Of a DNA stretch of 64,000 bases, positions 41,800 through 50,793 are shown one piece after another (the stretch's first letter is position 1; every line of letters starts with the position of its first letter). The DNA comes from Butyrivibrio sp. (GTDB taxonomy: Bacteria; Bacillota; Clostridia; Lachnospirales; Lachnospiraceae): positions 142,038 to 206,037 of the forward strand of contig NZ_SVFW01000001.1 in assembly GCF_015056685.1 (NCBI RefSeq), read 5' to 3'. Below the pieces are notes generated by a model. It was not told where the DNA came from. It was given only the letters and a program-made list of their open reading frames with translations, and made no database searches. The translations under genes were made by a program, and so were the position numbers.

Positions 41800-43863
41800 T
41801 TAAATCTTCATCGCGATATCCCAAGCGCCCCAGATGGCGCTTCTGATATTGCCTACCTTCTGGCAGTCTCCGAGGAGATGAACGTTTTTGGCCTCTTTCA
41901 TGATAGGTATCGGATGATAACCTACTGACATGATGACTGAATCTGCAGGAAGTTTCTTTACCCTTCCATCCTTAAGTCCGATTTCAACTTCGTTTGGTGA
42001 AATACTCTTAACAGATGCATTTAGATAAACCGGAACTTCATTGGTCTTAAAGCAGTCTCTTAAGTAGCTGGTGTTTGCAAGGCACATGTTCTTGACTGCG
42101 ATCAGGTCATCCTTCATCTCAACGATCTGAGGGTGCTTTCCCTTGCGGAAAAGATCCAGCGCAATCTCGCAACCTGTAAGCCCACCGCCGATGATGACTA
42201 CATTATCTCCTACTTTCTTTTTATCAAGAAGATAATCTGTAGCATCCATAGCATATTCGGCTGCTCCGGGAATTGGAATCCTGTTAGCCTCAGCGCCTGT
42301 TGCAATTATGTACTCATCAGCCTGAGGAAGGCTTCCGGCCTTAATTTCAGTATTGAAGTGAACTTCTACACCGAGCTTACCAATCTGTCTCTTCTGCCAT
42401 GCAATGAATTCTTTATCCTTTTCCTTGAATTCAGGTGCAGCTGCGGCGATAAATACTCCGCCAAGTTCACTAGTCTTTTCATAGATCACAGGTTTGTGTC
42501 CGCGAAGTGCCAGTATTCTTGCAGCCTCCATTCCACCTACACCGCCACCGATAATGGCAACCTTCTTAGGTTTCCTGGTCTGAATGACTCTGTACTTAAC
42601 TGACTGCATAGAGCGGGGATTGACCGCACATCTACACATTCCTGCAGACTCTGAAAGATCCTGGTCATTGGCTGTTCCATTGTGCTTTGTAAGGTTAAAG
42701 CATGCTGAATGACAACAGATACATGGCCTGATATCAGCTTCTTTTTCTCTCTCAATCTTGGTAACCCACTTAGGATCTGCAAGGAACTGTCTGCCCACAG
42801 CCATAGCGTCGATTCCGCCTTCACGGATTGCTTTTGCTCCGGCAAGGGGTTCCATTTTACCTGCACATACAACCGGGATATCTACGAACTTTTTGATGTG
42901 CTCTACGTCCTCGAGGTTGCAATTAACAGGCATATACTGTGGTGGATGTGCCCAGTACCAGGCATCATAAGTTCCGTTGTCGCAGTTTAGCATGTCATAG
43001 CCTGCATCCTGAAGGAACTTAACTGCCTTTTCAGACTCTTCCATGTCACGACCGATCTCCTCAAAGTCTTCTCCCGGCATAGCGCCGTACTGGAAAGCCT
43101 TTGTCATTGATCTTACGGAATATCGCAGAGATACCGGATAGTCGTCTCCGCAGGTCTTCTTTATCTCTTTTACGATCTCAGCTGCAAATCTGTATCGGTT
43201 CTCAAAAGAGCCGCCGTATTCGTCAGTTCTGTGGTTGGTGTATTTTAAAGTGAACTGATCCAAAAGATATCCTTCATGGACCGCGTGCACTTCAACTCCG
43301 TCTACTCCTGCCTCTTTGCAAAGTCTTGCTGTCTCGCCAAAAGCATAGATTATCTGCTCAATCTCTTTCTTGGTGATGGCCCTTGTAGTAACGTCATCTG
43401 CCCATCTGTTTGGCAGAACTGAAGGCGCTGCAGTCAGATACTCTGCATCGATAATAGGTTTTGCAAGAGTATTGAGCGCTTTATTTTTTGCAAGCATGGC
43501 AAGAGGTGCTGTAAGTGCCATTGATCTTCCAAAGCCTGCTGTCATCTGTATGAACATCTTGGCGCCGGTCTTATGAAATTCATCCATAAACTCTGCCAGT
43601 TCTTTAAATTTCTTTTTATTCTGGTAAAGCCACTTTCCCCCAAGCATATCCTTAACAGGTGCTATACCCGGAATCACAAGGCCGCAATCGTGTTTTGCAA
43701 TCTTAAGTAAAAGCCTTGCTGCCTCCTTATCAAAATGGCTTCCTGTGGGCTCCATCCAGCCAAAGATGCAGGTTCCGCCCATAGGTGCCAAAACAATTCT
43801 GTTCTTTATTTCCAGGTTTCCAATTTTCCAAGGCGTAAAAAGCGCCTCATATTCCTGCTTCAT
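41800..43863 (-). CDS. Old-yellow-enzyme-type NADH:flavin oxidoreductase (2,4-dienoyl-CoA reductase family)
   Basis: A 687-aa flavoprotein with three cofactor regions. The FMN TIM barrel (about 1-370) carries FTPWKIGNLEIKNRIVLAPM and VEVHAVHEGYLLDQF. Iron-sulfur cysteines follow in RPCICCHSACF and GMCRCAVNPR. A C-terminal FAD/NAD(P)H domain has VAIIGGGVGGMEAARILALR and VVIIGGGLTGCEIALDLF. The family reduces activated C=C bonds, for example in 2,4-dienoyl-CoA, enoates or bile-acid intermediates. The ATG at 43863 is chosen because AGGGGG is six bases upstream. It is the last gene of the dehydratase-like operon, suggesting it acts on the same or the next intermediate. Confidence 0.9.
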   Translation of the reverse strand: MKQEYEALFTPWKIGNLEIKNRIVLAPMGGTCIFGWMEPTGSHFDKEAARLLLKIAKHDCGLVIPGIAPVKDMLGGKWLYQNKKKFKELAEFMDEFHKTGAKMFIQMTAGFGRSMALTAPLAMLAKNKALNTLAKPIIDAEYLTAAPSVLPNRWADDVTTRAITKKEIEQIIYAFGETARLCKEAGVDGVEVHAVHEGYLLDQFTLKYTNHRTDEYGGSFENRYRFAAEIVKEIKKTCGDDYPVSLRYSVRSMTKAFQYGAMPGEDFEEIGRDMEESEKAVKFLQDAGYDMLNCDNGTYDAWYWAHPPQYMPVNCNLEDVEHIKKFVDIPVVCAGKMEPLAGAKAIREGGIDAMAVGRQFLADPKWVTKIEREKEADIRPCICCHSACFNLTKHNGTANDQDLSESAGMCRCAVNPRSMQSVKYRVIQTRKPKKVAIIGGGVGGMEAARILALRGHKPVIYEKTSELGGVFIAAAAPEFKEKDKEFIAWQKRQIGKLGVEVHFNTEIKAGSLPQADEYIIATGAEANRIPIPGAAEYAMDATDYLLDKKKVGDNVVIIGGGLTGCEIALDLFRKGKHPQIVEMKDDLIAVKNMCLANTSYLRDCFKTNEVPVYLNASVKSISPNEVEIGLKDGRVKKLPADSVIMSVGYHPIPIMKEAKNVHLLGDCQKVGNIRSAIWGAWDIAMKI

Positions 43864-43892
43864 TGTCATCCCCCTTTAGTGTCTATAGTGTT

Positions 43893-44606
43893 TCAGTTTT
43901 TCTTCTTAAGATGCAATTCCTTAAGACCATCAACCTCGTCGCACACCGCTTTCATGCTGCAATGTCCGCAATCTGTGGGCATCCCGTCAAGTATTTTCGT
44001 AAGCGTCCTTGTGATCTTGTCTACCTTGTCTGCGTTTGGAACAAGGCTCTCGACCAGCTCTTTGTCAGTAATAAAAATGACTCTGACCTTTTTTACCTCC
44101 GGAAGCTCTTTATACTTGGATATGTACGAACTTCCAACCCTGCTAAAAGAGATACCTCTTTTAAGAGCATCCTTGCTGACCCTTACCTGCTCAAGGTTAC
44201 TGCTGGCAGATACTCTGACCATATACCCTTCCGGATATACATGGTATCTTACAAAATCAAGATTTCTTATGGTTCCAAAGGCTTTTTCGCTGTCTGTCTC
44301 TTCTCCAAGATCGCTTGTTTCCAGAATGATCACCCGGGCAAAAGAAATACTTCCATTTATTTCAGTAATGTCTTTTCCCACCACCAATATCTCATCCTCA
44401 GAAATATCGGAATCAGTAGTCACGCAGGTATAGTTTACTGAGGGCTCACGCATTCCGCCAAGCTCTAAGGCTGCATCTCTTTGCATGATGAACTCCGTGT
44501 TATCAAGGAGTTTCCATGCACTATTCCTGTCATAGGAATATTTTTTATAAGTCTTTGCAGAAACCTTCTCCATGGTCTCCGCGATTATGCTGTCATAAAG
44601 TTTCAT
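43893..44606 (-). CDS. Stand-alone homologue of the acetyl-CoA synthase middle domain
   Basis: A 237-aa protein. Its central part aligns by eye with the middle (A2) domain of acetyl-CoA synthase/AcsB. LELGGMREPSVNY and DEILVVGKDITEI correspond to the Moorella stretch with GGNRTPAFEL and KIEVIGPDIDQI, and VRVSKDALKRGISFSRVGSS with KKVRVIFITDKELV to LRVSKDAVAKGFRF and VQVTIFTDEA. The Ni-Fe-S A-cluster domain and the N-terminal domain are absent. A C-terminal cysteine motif (DCGHCSMKAVC, Cys ~213, 216, 222) could bind metal. The start follows GGAG at 44606. Its role in a dehydratase operon is unknown. Confidence 0.78.
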   Translation of the reverse strand: MKLYDSIIAETMEKVSAKTYKKYSYDRNSAWKLLDNTEFIMQRDAALELGGMREPSVNYTCVTTDSDISEDEILVVGKDITEINGSISFARVIILETSDLGEETDSEKAFGTIRNLDFVRYHVYPEGYMVRVSASSNLEQVRVSKDALKRGISFSRVGSSYISKYKELPEVKKVRVIFITDKELVESLVPNADKVDKITRTLTKILDGMPTDCGHCSMKAVCDEVDGLKELHLKKKN

Positions 44607-44619
44607 AAAAAGGGCTCCG

Positions 44620-44787
44620 TTAGAATTTAATGTCTGCTTTCTTTCTGTCAAAGATCTTATTGACCTGAACATAAGCCCACGCCATAAGCTTCTGATCCAG
44701 ATTCCAGAAATAAATTATGAAGAGAACTCCCGTAACAATTGACAGTATTTTAAAGATCGTAAAAAATGTCTTGAATACCTTATTCAT
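44620..44787 (-). CDS. Small single-helix membrane protein (copy 1)
   Basis: A 55-aa peptide, MNKVFKTFFTIFKILSIVTG onward, with one membrane helix (residues ~8-28) and a basic C-terminus (FDRKKADIKF). It is clearly paralogous to the 70-aa peptide at 52586, sharing the MNK..K.FF.IF start and the ..YF.LD.K segment. Each lies downstream of a dehydratase-like gene set. The start at 44787 follows AAAGGA; the longer frame would start with TTG. Function unknown; a membrane anchor for one of the neighbouring proteins is a reasonable guess. Confidence 0.72.
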   Translation of the reverse strand: MNKVFKTFFTIFKILSIVTGVLFIIYFWNLDQKLMAWAYVQVNKIFDRKKADIKF

Positions 44788-44820
44788 CGAAAGTTTTCCT
44801 TTCAAATCTACAAAAGTCTT

Positions 44821-45615
44821 TTAACTTGCAAGTCCCTTTTGTCTTGCGTACTCTGCTGCTCCAAGGGCTCCCATAAGCTGAGGATCAACTGAAAGCTCAA
44901 CAACTTTCAGCTTAAGAACCTGCTCAATCGCAGCCTTAAGTCCATCGTTTTTAGCGCATCCACCAGAAAGTGTGATGGAATCAGTTGCTCCGGCCTTCTT
45001 GGACATAACAAAGCATCTCTTTGCTACTGCCATCTCGATTCCGGCTGCAATCTCATCCATAGGCTTTCCTTCACCAACAAGTGTGATAACCTCTGACTCA
45101 GCGAAAACAGTGCACTGAGCAGTGATAGGAATAACGTTCTTTGCAGAAAGAGAAAGCTTTGAGAAGTCTTCAAGAGACATTTCAAAGGAACGAGCCATAG
45201 CCTCAAAGAATCTTCCAGTTCCGGCAGCACATTTATCGTTCATGGCGAAGTTTTTAACTGTTCCGTCTGTATCAATGGCGATACCCTTAACGTCCTGTCC
45301 ACCGATATCAATAATGGCTTTAACGTTTGGATTTGTTACATGTACGCCCATAGCGTGGCATGAGATCTCTGAAATATTCTCATCCGCAAATGGAACCTTG
45401 TTTCGTCCGTATCCTGTACCGATAAGGTATGAAAGATCTCTTGTATCGTGAAGTTCAGGTACCTGAGATACAACCTCCTTCATGGCCATCTCAGCTGATT
45501 CCTGTGCTACAATCTTGCTCTTAAGTGTAGTGTTTGCAACCATCTTACCGTTCTCATCAACAATAACGGCTTTTGTGTAGGTTGATCCTACGTCACATCC
45601 TCCAAAGTATTTCAT
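44821..45615 (-). CDS. 2-hydroxyacyl-CoA dehydratase activating ATPase (HgdC/BadF family)
   Basis: Homodimeric [4Fe-4S] ATPase ('archerase') that injects a high-energy electron into the partner iron-sulfur protein. It has the ASKHA phosphate motifs FGGCDVGSTYTKAVI and IIDIGGQDVKGI, adenosine motif LSGGCAKNDGL, and the two cluster cysteines in NDKCAAGTGRFFE (C129) and ITAQCTVFAESEV (C168). Length 264 aa is standard. GGAGGG precedes the ATG. It is the only activase in the window although two dehydratase-like pairs are present, so it may serve both. It starts 18 bases after the larger subunit. Confidence 0.94.
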   Translation of the reverse strand: MKYFGGCDVGSTYTKAVIVDENGKMVANTTLKSKIVAQESAEMAMKEVVSQVPELHDTRDLSYLIGTGYGRNKVPFADENISEISCHAMGVHVTNPNVKAIIDIGGQDVKGIAIDTDGTVKNFAMNDKCAAGTGRFFEAMARSFEMSLEDFSKLSLSAKNVIPITAQCTVFAESEVITLVGEGKPMDEIAAGIEMAVAKRCFVMSKKAGATDSITLSGGCAKNDGLKAAIEQVLKLKVVELSVDPQLMGALGAAEYARQKGLAS

Positions 45616-45633
45616 TATAATCTCCCTCCAATT

Positions 45634-47409
45634 CTACCAAGTAGTGTCATCTTCAAAATCAACCAATGAAGGATCCACAGGCTCGGCCTTCATCACGGTT
45701 CTCATAAACTCATTGACTGTTGCTCGCATGTCTTTTCTTGAAACTGTTCTTGGATCCATCAGGTCGTGGCTGCACCAAAGAAGCTTGATGCCCCTCTCTC
45801 TTGCCTGTTCCTCAAAAAGTCCCTGAACAGTAGCCATGTTCTTGCAGGATACATGCTGATACATGAGAACAAAGTCTACATTCCAGATCTCGCACTGTCT
45901 CCAGAGCTCTGTAACAACGTGGTCGTAACCGCCATTGGTATGCCTTCTCATGACCATTCGCTCATAGAGTCTAGCCAGGTCCTTAAGTGCCTCGTCCTTA
46001 TTTTCCGTTTCAAGAGGCTTCGTAAAGTTAAGTGATTCCATCTCAACAAGGATATCTACGCCCCAGCAATTGGCCATCCAGTTGGAGAAGTTAGCATAAT
46101 AGTGAGCAGGTATCGACCAAACGATCGCTCTGTATTTCATCTTGCCTCTCCATGCTTCATCCCTATGCTCGTAGGCCTTTAGCATGAGCTGGTCGACCTT
46201 TTTGAATGTAGAAATGATCCTTGGATCAAGGCCGCCATCCATCTCGTAGTTCCACTTTCTAAAGAGTTCGTAGCATGGTCCTATCAGCTGTGGATGTGGT
46301 GTCTGGTTTATCTCCCACTTTTGAAGCTCATACTTTGTTTCTTCGTTAAAGCGCTTCATTGCTGCAAAATATGCATCCCAGCTCCACTTAGCTCCGGTGT
46401 TTTCTTCGATGAACTTTATGCATCCTCTTATGTCTTTTACCGCCGCATCCATGATGGACTCGTCCTCATACCTTACCGGGAAAGCCAGGTGATATGTAGG
46501 AAGATCCTTGAATCTTCTGCTTGTGTAAGATGATGCCATTACTGAACCGTCACAAGGCATTGAGCTTGAAATGAAGCACGCCCCCATGTGAGGAAGGGCA
46601 TCAACCACAACCGCTCCGCATTCTGAAGACGGTACAGGACATGTGTCTGACGGAAGTCCATATGACTCAATTGCGTCAATATATGGCATACATGCCAGCT
46701 GATCGATCTCAGACAAAAGAAATACCGGCATAAGCTGGTAAGGAATTCCGATAAGATCAGGGAATCCTGCCATTATCTGAGACATTGTCATCTCATCAAA
46801 AAGAACTATCTTTTTGGAAAGTGCTGTGCTGTTTCCAACCTTTTCATCGGATTTCATAAGAAGAACGAGATTCTCTGCAACATATCTGAATATTGCATAG
46901 ATAAGCTCGTGGTGCATCTTCAGCGCTCTTCCGCGAAGTCCCATTGTGTTTTTATCCATAAAGGAGTGACAACAGAAATATGAGATCATCCATCTGTAGT
47001 GAACAGCTCCCATCATGGCTGGCACAAGGTCTTTTGAAAATGTGGCAAGAAGCATCGCCCACATTCTTCCCCATTCATAAAAGTCAACCGCTGTGTCTTT
47101 TACGCCACGCCACTCTCTTCTTACTGTAGCCATTTTTCCTGTGGCATAGAGCTTTCCGAGCTGCTTTTCTCCGTTTATCACAAGATCTTTTATCTCATCA
47201 AGAGACATGTTTTTCAAAAGATCTGCCTCATGAAGGAGCCTCTTTTTAAAGCCCTTTGCATCTTTCCCGATGGACTTTGCAACATCCTTCCAGTCGGTTT
47301 CTTTTGCAATTTCTCCGACAATCCCGGCTATTTCTTTTATATTCTCAGCCTGAGCCTTCCAGTCGATCTCATCCTTTAATCTGAAATTTTTGGGGTCTAT
47401 ATATTTCAT
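45634..47409 (-). CDS. 2-hydroxyacyl-CoA dehydratase-like large subunit, set 1
   Basis: A 591-aa protein of the HgdB/FldB/BcrB superfamily (2-hydroxyacyl-CoA dehydratase component D), longer than classical subunits (about 375-440 aa) through an N-terminal extension of ~100 residues. Possible cluster ligands are C257, C264, C278 and C286 (DTCPVPSSECGA, MGACFISSSMPCDGS), plus a Cys pair at 146-147. The C-terminal region has FVLMYQHVSCKNMATVQGLF and ends DPSLVDFEDDTTW. It is paralogous to the 562-aa protein at 50794. It overlaps the small-subunit gene by 4 bases. Whether it binds one [4Fe-4S] or a double-cubane cluster, and what it reduces, are unknown. Confidence 0.88.
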   Translation of the reverse strand: MKYIDPKNFRLKDEIDWKAQAENIKEIAGIVGEIAKETDWKDVAKSIGKDAKGFKKRLLHEADLLKNMSLDEIKDLVINGEKQLGKLYATGKMATVRREWRGVKDTAVDFYEWGRMWAMLLATFSKDLVPAMMGAVHYRWMISYFCCHSFMDKNTMGLRGRALKMHHELIYAIFRYVAENLVLLMKSDEKVGNSTALSKKIVLFDEMTMSQIMAGFPDLIGIPYQLMPVFLLSEIDQLACMPYIDAIESYGLPSDTCPVPSSECGAVVVDALPHMGACFISSSMPCDGSVMASSYTSRRFKDLPTYHLAFPVRYEDESIMDAAVKDIRGCIKFIEENTGAKWSWDAYFAAMKRFNEETKYELQKWEINQTPHPQLIGPCYELFRKWNYEMDGGLDPRIISTFKKVDQLMLKAYEHRDEAWRGKMKYRAIVWSIPAHYYANFSNWMANCWGVDILVEMESLNFTKPLETENKDEALKDLARLYERMVMRRHTNGGYDHVVTELWRQCEIWNVDFVLMYQHVSCKNMATVQGLFEEQARERGIKLLWCSHDLMDPRTVSRKDMRATVNEFMRTVMKAEPVDPSLVDFEDDTTW

Positions 47410-48611
47410 AGGACGGCCTCCTTTCTGGCACTGTTTCTTATCCTCTTGATCTCAAGAGCTTCAACAAAGGCCTGGAATCTGGTCCGCAGCTGACCGGAGT
47501 TATGTACATTGTAAGATCTGTCAATTGAAAGTGTAGGCCAACCGTACTCTTCAGTGAGAATGTGACTTGCAAGCGGTCTTTCAAATGCCCAGAAATCGCA
47601 GTACTTCATCTGTTCATAGATGATTCCGTCTGCCTTAAATTCTTTTGCCAGTCTGTCAGCTGTCTCGCGCCTCTGAGTGATCTTCTCTTCAGCCATGTAC
47701 CTTGGGCATTCGCTGGTCTTCATGTAGTGCCTTGCAATCTGCTTTAGGATGTCCTCATCATCATTAAGGACTATCTCTTCCCTTCCCGGGAATGATCCGT
47801 AGCAGTATCTGTCAGCAACTACCATGGCTCCTGACTCTTCAAGAAGTCTTGTAAAATCAAGGTCATCAACTTCAGAGCCCACAACCACTACTCTTGCCCT
47901 GTAGAAAGGCTTAGGATCAGTCTTTCTTGCCTTGATCTCCTCTAAGGTTTCTTCAAGCAGCGGAAGTATCTTTTTCGTCGGACAGCAATAACTTACGAGG
48001 CATATTACATGGAACTCATAGCCTGTTACCGGCGGATTATCCAGCTTTCTAAGATTGCCAATCTCTGTGATCACCCGGCAAAGTCTGTTGTGTTCTTCAA
48101 CAGCTTTTCTGATAGCGCTGTCAGAGACATCAGTTCCGAGCTTTTCATGCATCACATCCAAAAGGCGAAGTCTCATCTGTGTTGCAACCTGATCAACATT
48201 GTAGTTCTCTACCTTGTATGGAACGTCTGTATGCGTAACAAAAAAGTGTGGTTTTTTATTACAATCCAGTATCTCCAGGTGCTCATAGCATCTGTTCATG
48301 GCTGAACACGCATCAACACCTGCTATTCCGTCAAGGAATCCGTACCCGCCCTCAATTCCTCTTTCAAGGAGAGATCTGGCAAACTCGCAGGTATAATTGG
48401 ACATATAGTAAGTCGATATGTCAATGGAACCTGTCCTTGGCGCTCTCATGCGGACTGAAAAGCAGTTGTCCACGTTAAGGAGTACTTCTGGCATGTGATA
48501 GCAGGTATACCCAATTGCATACTCCCCCTGACTTTGAGCTTCTTTTACCATTTCATTTGCCGCATCATCCAGCAAATTTTCAAAAGTAATCAGATGCTTT
48601 AAATCTTGCAA
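47406..48611 (-). CDS. 2-hydroxyacyl-CoA dehydratase-like small subunit, set 1
   Basis: A 401-aa partner subunit of the same superfamily. Conserved cysteines are C37 (IGYTCYHMPE), C75 (SNYTCEFARS), C102 and C108. Signature segments are ADRYCYGSFPGREEI, QMKYCDFWAFERPL and the C-terminal GQLRTRFQAFVEALE, typical of HgdB-like proteins. It is closely related to the 396-aa protein at 49600. It starts after the CooC-like gene with a GGGG-type RBS (AAGGGGGATAAATTGCAAG region) and is translationally coupled to the large subunit. Substrate unknown. Confidence 0.88.
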   Translation of the reverse strand: MQDLKHLITFENLLDDAANEMVKEAQSQGEYAIGYTCYHMPEVLLNVDNCFSVRMRAPRTGSIDISTYYMSNYTCEFARSLLERGIEGGYGFLDGIAGVDACSAMNRCYEHLEILDCNKKPHFFVTHTDVPYKVENYNVDQVATQMRLRLLDVMHEKLGTDVSDSAIRKAVEEHNRLCRVITEIGNLRKLDNPPVTGYEFHVICLVSYCCPTKKILPLLEETLEEIKARKTDPKPFYRARVVVVGSEVDDLDFTRLLEESGAMVVADRYCYGSFPGREEIVLNDDEDILKQIARHYMKTSECPRYMAEEKITQRRETADRLAKEFKADGIIYEQMKYCDFWAFERPLASHILTEEYGWPTLSIDRSYNVHNSGQLRTRFQAFVEALEIKRIRNSARKEAVL

Positions 48612-48629
48612 TTTATCCCCCTTCCAACA

Positions 48630-49388
48630 TCAGATGATGTTTAGATTTTTAAGAGCTGCCCTGGTTCCTTCCAAGATCGTGGAGCCTTCCGGAAGCTCAA
48701 ATATGTTCTTGCCCTCAATATCATTTTCAGTCATATCATCATCCTGCGGAATGACTGAAATAACTCTTACGCCGCCAATCTCTTTTTCCGTAACTTTTTC
48801 AGGGAGCGGTGCCCTGTTTACTATAAGACCAATCTCATCGTACATAACAAGCTCATCAGCTACATTCTTGATGGTTCCGATGATATCAAGTCCTTTCCTG
48901 CTCTGGTCCGAAACGCAGATAAGATGCGTAACCTTTTCAAGAACTCTTCTGTTTATCTGCTCAATACCGGCTTCGCCGTCAATAACGACATAGTCAAAAT
49001 CGTTTGCCACCATCTCGATGACTTTTTTCAGATAAGCATTTATCGCACAATAGCAGCCTGCGGCCTCAGGTCTTCCAATTGCCAGAAAAGCAAAGCCGTT
49101 CTGCTCTTCAATGGCATCCATTATCTTGAACTTTGCCTCAGCCAAAATATCCTGAGTATCACGTAGTTTCCCTGTTACATCATCTGCTACACTTTTTCTG
49201 ATCTGATCAAGGGTATAAGAAGATTTTGCCCCAAGTGAGATCAAAAGTCCCACTGCAGGGTCAGCATCAATTGCCAGAATTTTAGAATCTTTTTTCTCTT
49301 CAGTAAGAACGCGCACTATTGCAGCACAAAGCGAAGTCTTCCCCACGCCTCCTTTGCCTGTAAGCGCAATTACGACTGTATTAGCCAT
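48630..49388 (-). CDS. CooC/AcsF-like nickel-type P-loop ATPase
   Basis: A 252-aa MinD/Mrp-type ATPase. The deviant Walker A GKGGVGKTS is at residues 11-19, and a CxC pair at 112/114 in GRPEAAGCYCAIN matches the metal-binding Cys112/Cys114 of CooC, the ATPase that helps insert nickel into CO dehydrogenase; AcsF is the acetyl-CoA-synthase counterpart. I start at 49388 (MANTVVIALTG) because GGGGGGAG lies just upstream; the longer frame runs through the promoter. It is the first gene of the minus-strand arm of the divergon. No cooS or complete acsB is in the window, so its client may be a neighbouring protein. Confidence 0.9.
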   Translation of the reverse strand: MANTVVIALTGKGGVGKTSLCAAIVRVLTEEKKDSKILAIDADPAVGLLISLGAKSSYTLDQIRKSVADDVTGKLRDTQDILAEAKFKIMDAIEEQNGFAFLAIGRPEAAGCYCAINAYLKKVIEMVANDFDYVVIDGEAGIEQINRRVLEKVTHLICVSDQSRKGLDIIGTIKNVADELVMYDEIGLIVNRAPLPEKVTEKEIGGVRVISVIPQDDDMTENDIEGKNIFELPEGSTILEGTRAALKNLNII

Positions 49389-49599
49389 TTCTCCCCCCTT
49401 ATTAGACTTTTGCACAAAGAATATATTAATATCATAATACAATTTAGTTAAATTTAGTACATATTTATGAAAAAAAAGTAAACTTTGTAAATAAACTATG
49501 CTATGATTAATTTTAGAAATCTTTGGCATTTCTTTTCATTCAGGGAAACTCTGGACATTCTAAGTCCACAACATAAATAGAGTAGGGGGAAAACATCAT
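49389..49599. promoter_or_regulatory. Divergent promoter region of the dehydratase divergon
   Basis: About 210 bases of very AT-rich DNA separate the two oppositely transcribed arms and must contain both promoters. A small inverted repeat TGGAC / GTCCA (about 49553-49569) lies in the plus-strand leader. No confident operator or -35/-10 pair was assigned. Confidence 0.5.
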
Positions 49600-50790
49600 A
49601 TGAAAGATCTCGTTCACATTTTTGAGTTCGAGGACCTTTTACAGGAAGCTGCCAACCCATTAGTGAAAAAAGGTAGAGATGAGGGGCTTAAAGCTTTAGG
49701 CTATACCTGTTATTTTATGCCTGAAGTTTTATTGGATCTGCCGGGTTGTTTTTCTGTGCGTCTTCGCGCTCCGCGCTCCACTTCGCCTGAAATGGCAACA
49801 TACTACATGACAAACAGAACATGCATGTACGGAAGATGCCTTTTAGAAAGGGCCTTAGAGGGGGGCTTTAATTTTCTTGACGCTCAAATGGCAACTGAAA
49901 CATGTACGGTAACCTGCCGTTTCCAAGAGCATCTCCAGCTTATGGATGTAATTCATAATCCTGATTTCTTCTGTGAATTCACAGATGTACCATTTAAGAA
50001 AAATACTAATTCAATTGATCACTATGAACAGCAGCTCAAGGTCCATGTCCTTGACAAGCTTCACGAAAAATTTGGAATCGATACAAGTGATGAAGCTCTT
50101 TTAAAGGCTATTGAGCAGCACAATGAAGTCTGCAGACTCATCCAGGAGATCGGCAGCTACAGAAAGCTTAAAAATCCAACAATCACAGGTTGGGAATTTT
50201 CTATCATAATGCTCACAACTCTCACATGCCCTAAGCACCTTATCATCGATAAACTCCGTGATATTGCAGAGCAGCTAAAGACAAGAGAACCGGATGTCAA
50301 AAAGAATTATCGAGTGAAAGTTCTTTTGACTGGATCTGAGGAAGATGACCCTGACTTCATTAAGCTTATCGAGGAGTGCGGCGCCCTTGTCGTCGCAGAC
50401 AGGCACTGCTACGGCTCTCTTCCGGGTCGCGAGGAAATTGTGGTAAAAGAAGGCGAGACACCACTTCGCGCAATAGCAAGACATTATCTTGAAACCAGTA
50501 TGTGTCCTCGTTTCATGGAGCAGCATATAATGCGTGAAAGAAAGCAGTATCTGGCTGACCTTGCTAAGGAATATGACGTAGACGGAATCATCATTTCGCA
50601 GATGAAATTCTGCGAGTACTGGAGCTATGAACGCACGATCGATACTCTCATAATTCCAAGAGACTTTGGTATTCCTGTATGCTCCATCGAGAAAGAGTAC
50701 GTCAACAACGCTGTTGGCCAGTTAAGGACCAGGTTCCAGGCCTTTGTAGAAAGTATTGAGCTTAAAAACTTACGTAAAGAGGGGGCCTAA
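49600..50790 (+). CDS. 2-hydroxyacyl-CoA dehydratase-like small subunit, set 2
   Basis: A 396-aa paralogue of the 401-aa subunit across the divergent promoter. It keeps C37 (LGYTCYFMPE), C75 (TNRTCMYGRC), C102 and C106, the ADRHCYGSLPGREEI segment, QMKFCEYWSYERT and GQLRTRFQAFVES. Conservation of the cysteines in both copies suggests both bind an iron-sulfur cluster. GGGGGAAAAC precedes the ATG. It is followed after 3 bases by the large subunit. No activase gene is present in this arm. Confidence 0.88.
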   Translation: MKDLVHIFEFEDLLQEAANPLVKKGRDEGLKALGYTCYFMPEVLLDLPGCFSVRLRAPRSTSPEMATYYMTNRTCMYGRCLLERALEGGFNFLDAQMATETCTVTCRFQEHLQLMDVIHNPDFFCEFTDVPFKKNTNSIDHYEQQLKVHVLDKLHEKFGIDTSDEALLKAIEQHNEVCRLIQEIGSYRKLKNPTITGWEFSIIMLTTLTCPKHLIIDKLRDIAEQLKTREPDVKKNYRVKVLLTGSEEDDPDFIKLIEECGALVVADRHCYGSLPGREEIVVKEGETPLRAIARHYLETSMCPRFMEQHIMRERKQYLADLAKEYDVDGIIISQMKFCEYWSYERTIDTLIIPRDFGIPVCSIEKEYVNNAVGQLRTRFQAFVESIELKNLRKEGA

Positions 50791-50793
50791 GAC

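Noticed and set aside
43735..44433. Open frame of 232 codons on the plus strand
   Set aside because: Antisense to the OYE-family gene and the ACS-like gene, both with clear homology and RBS; no motif in the plus frame.
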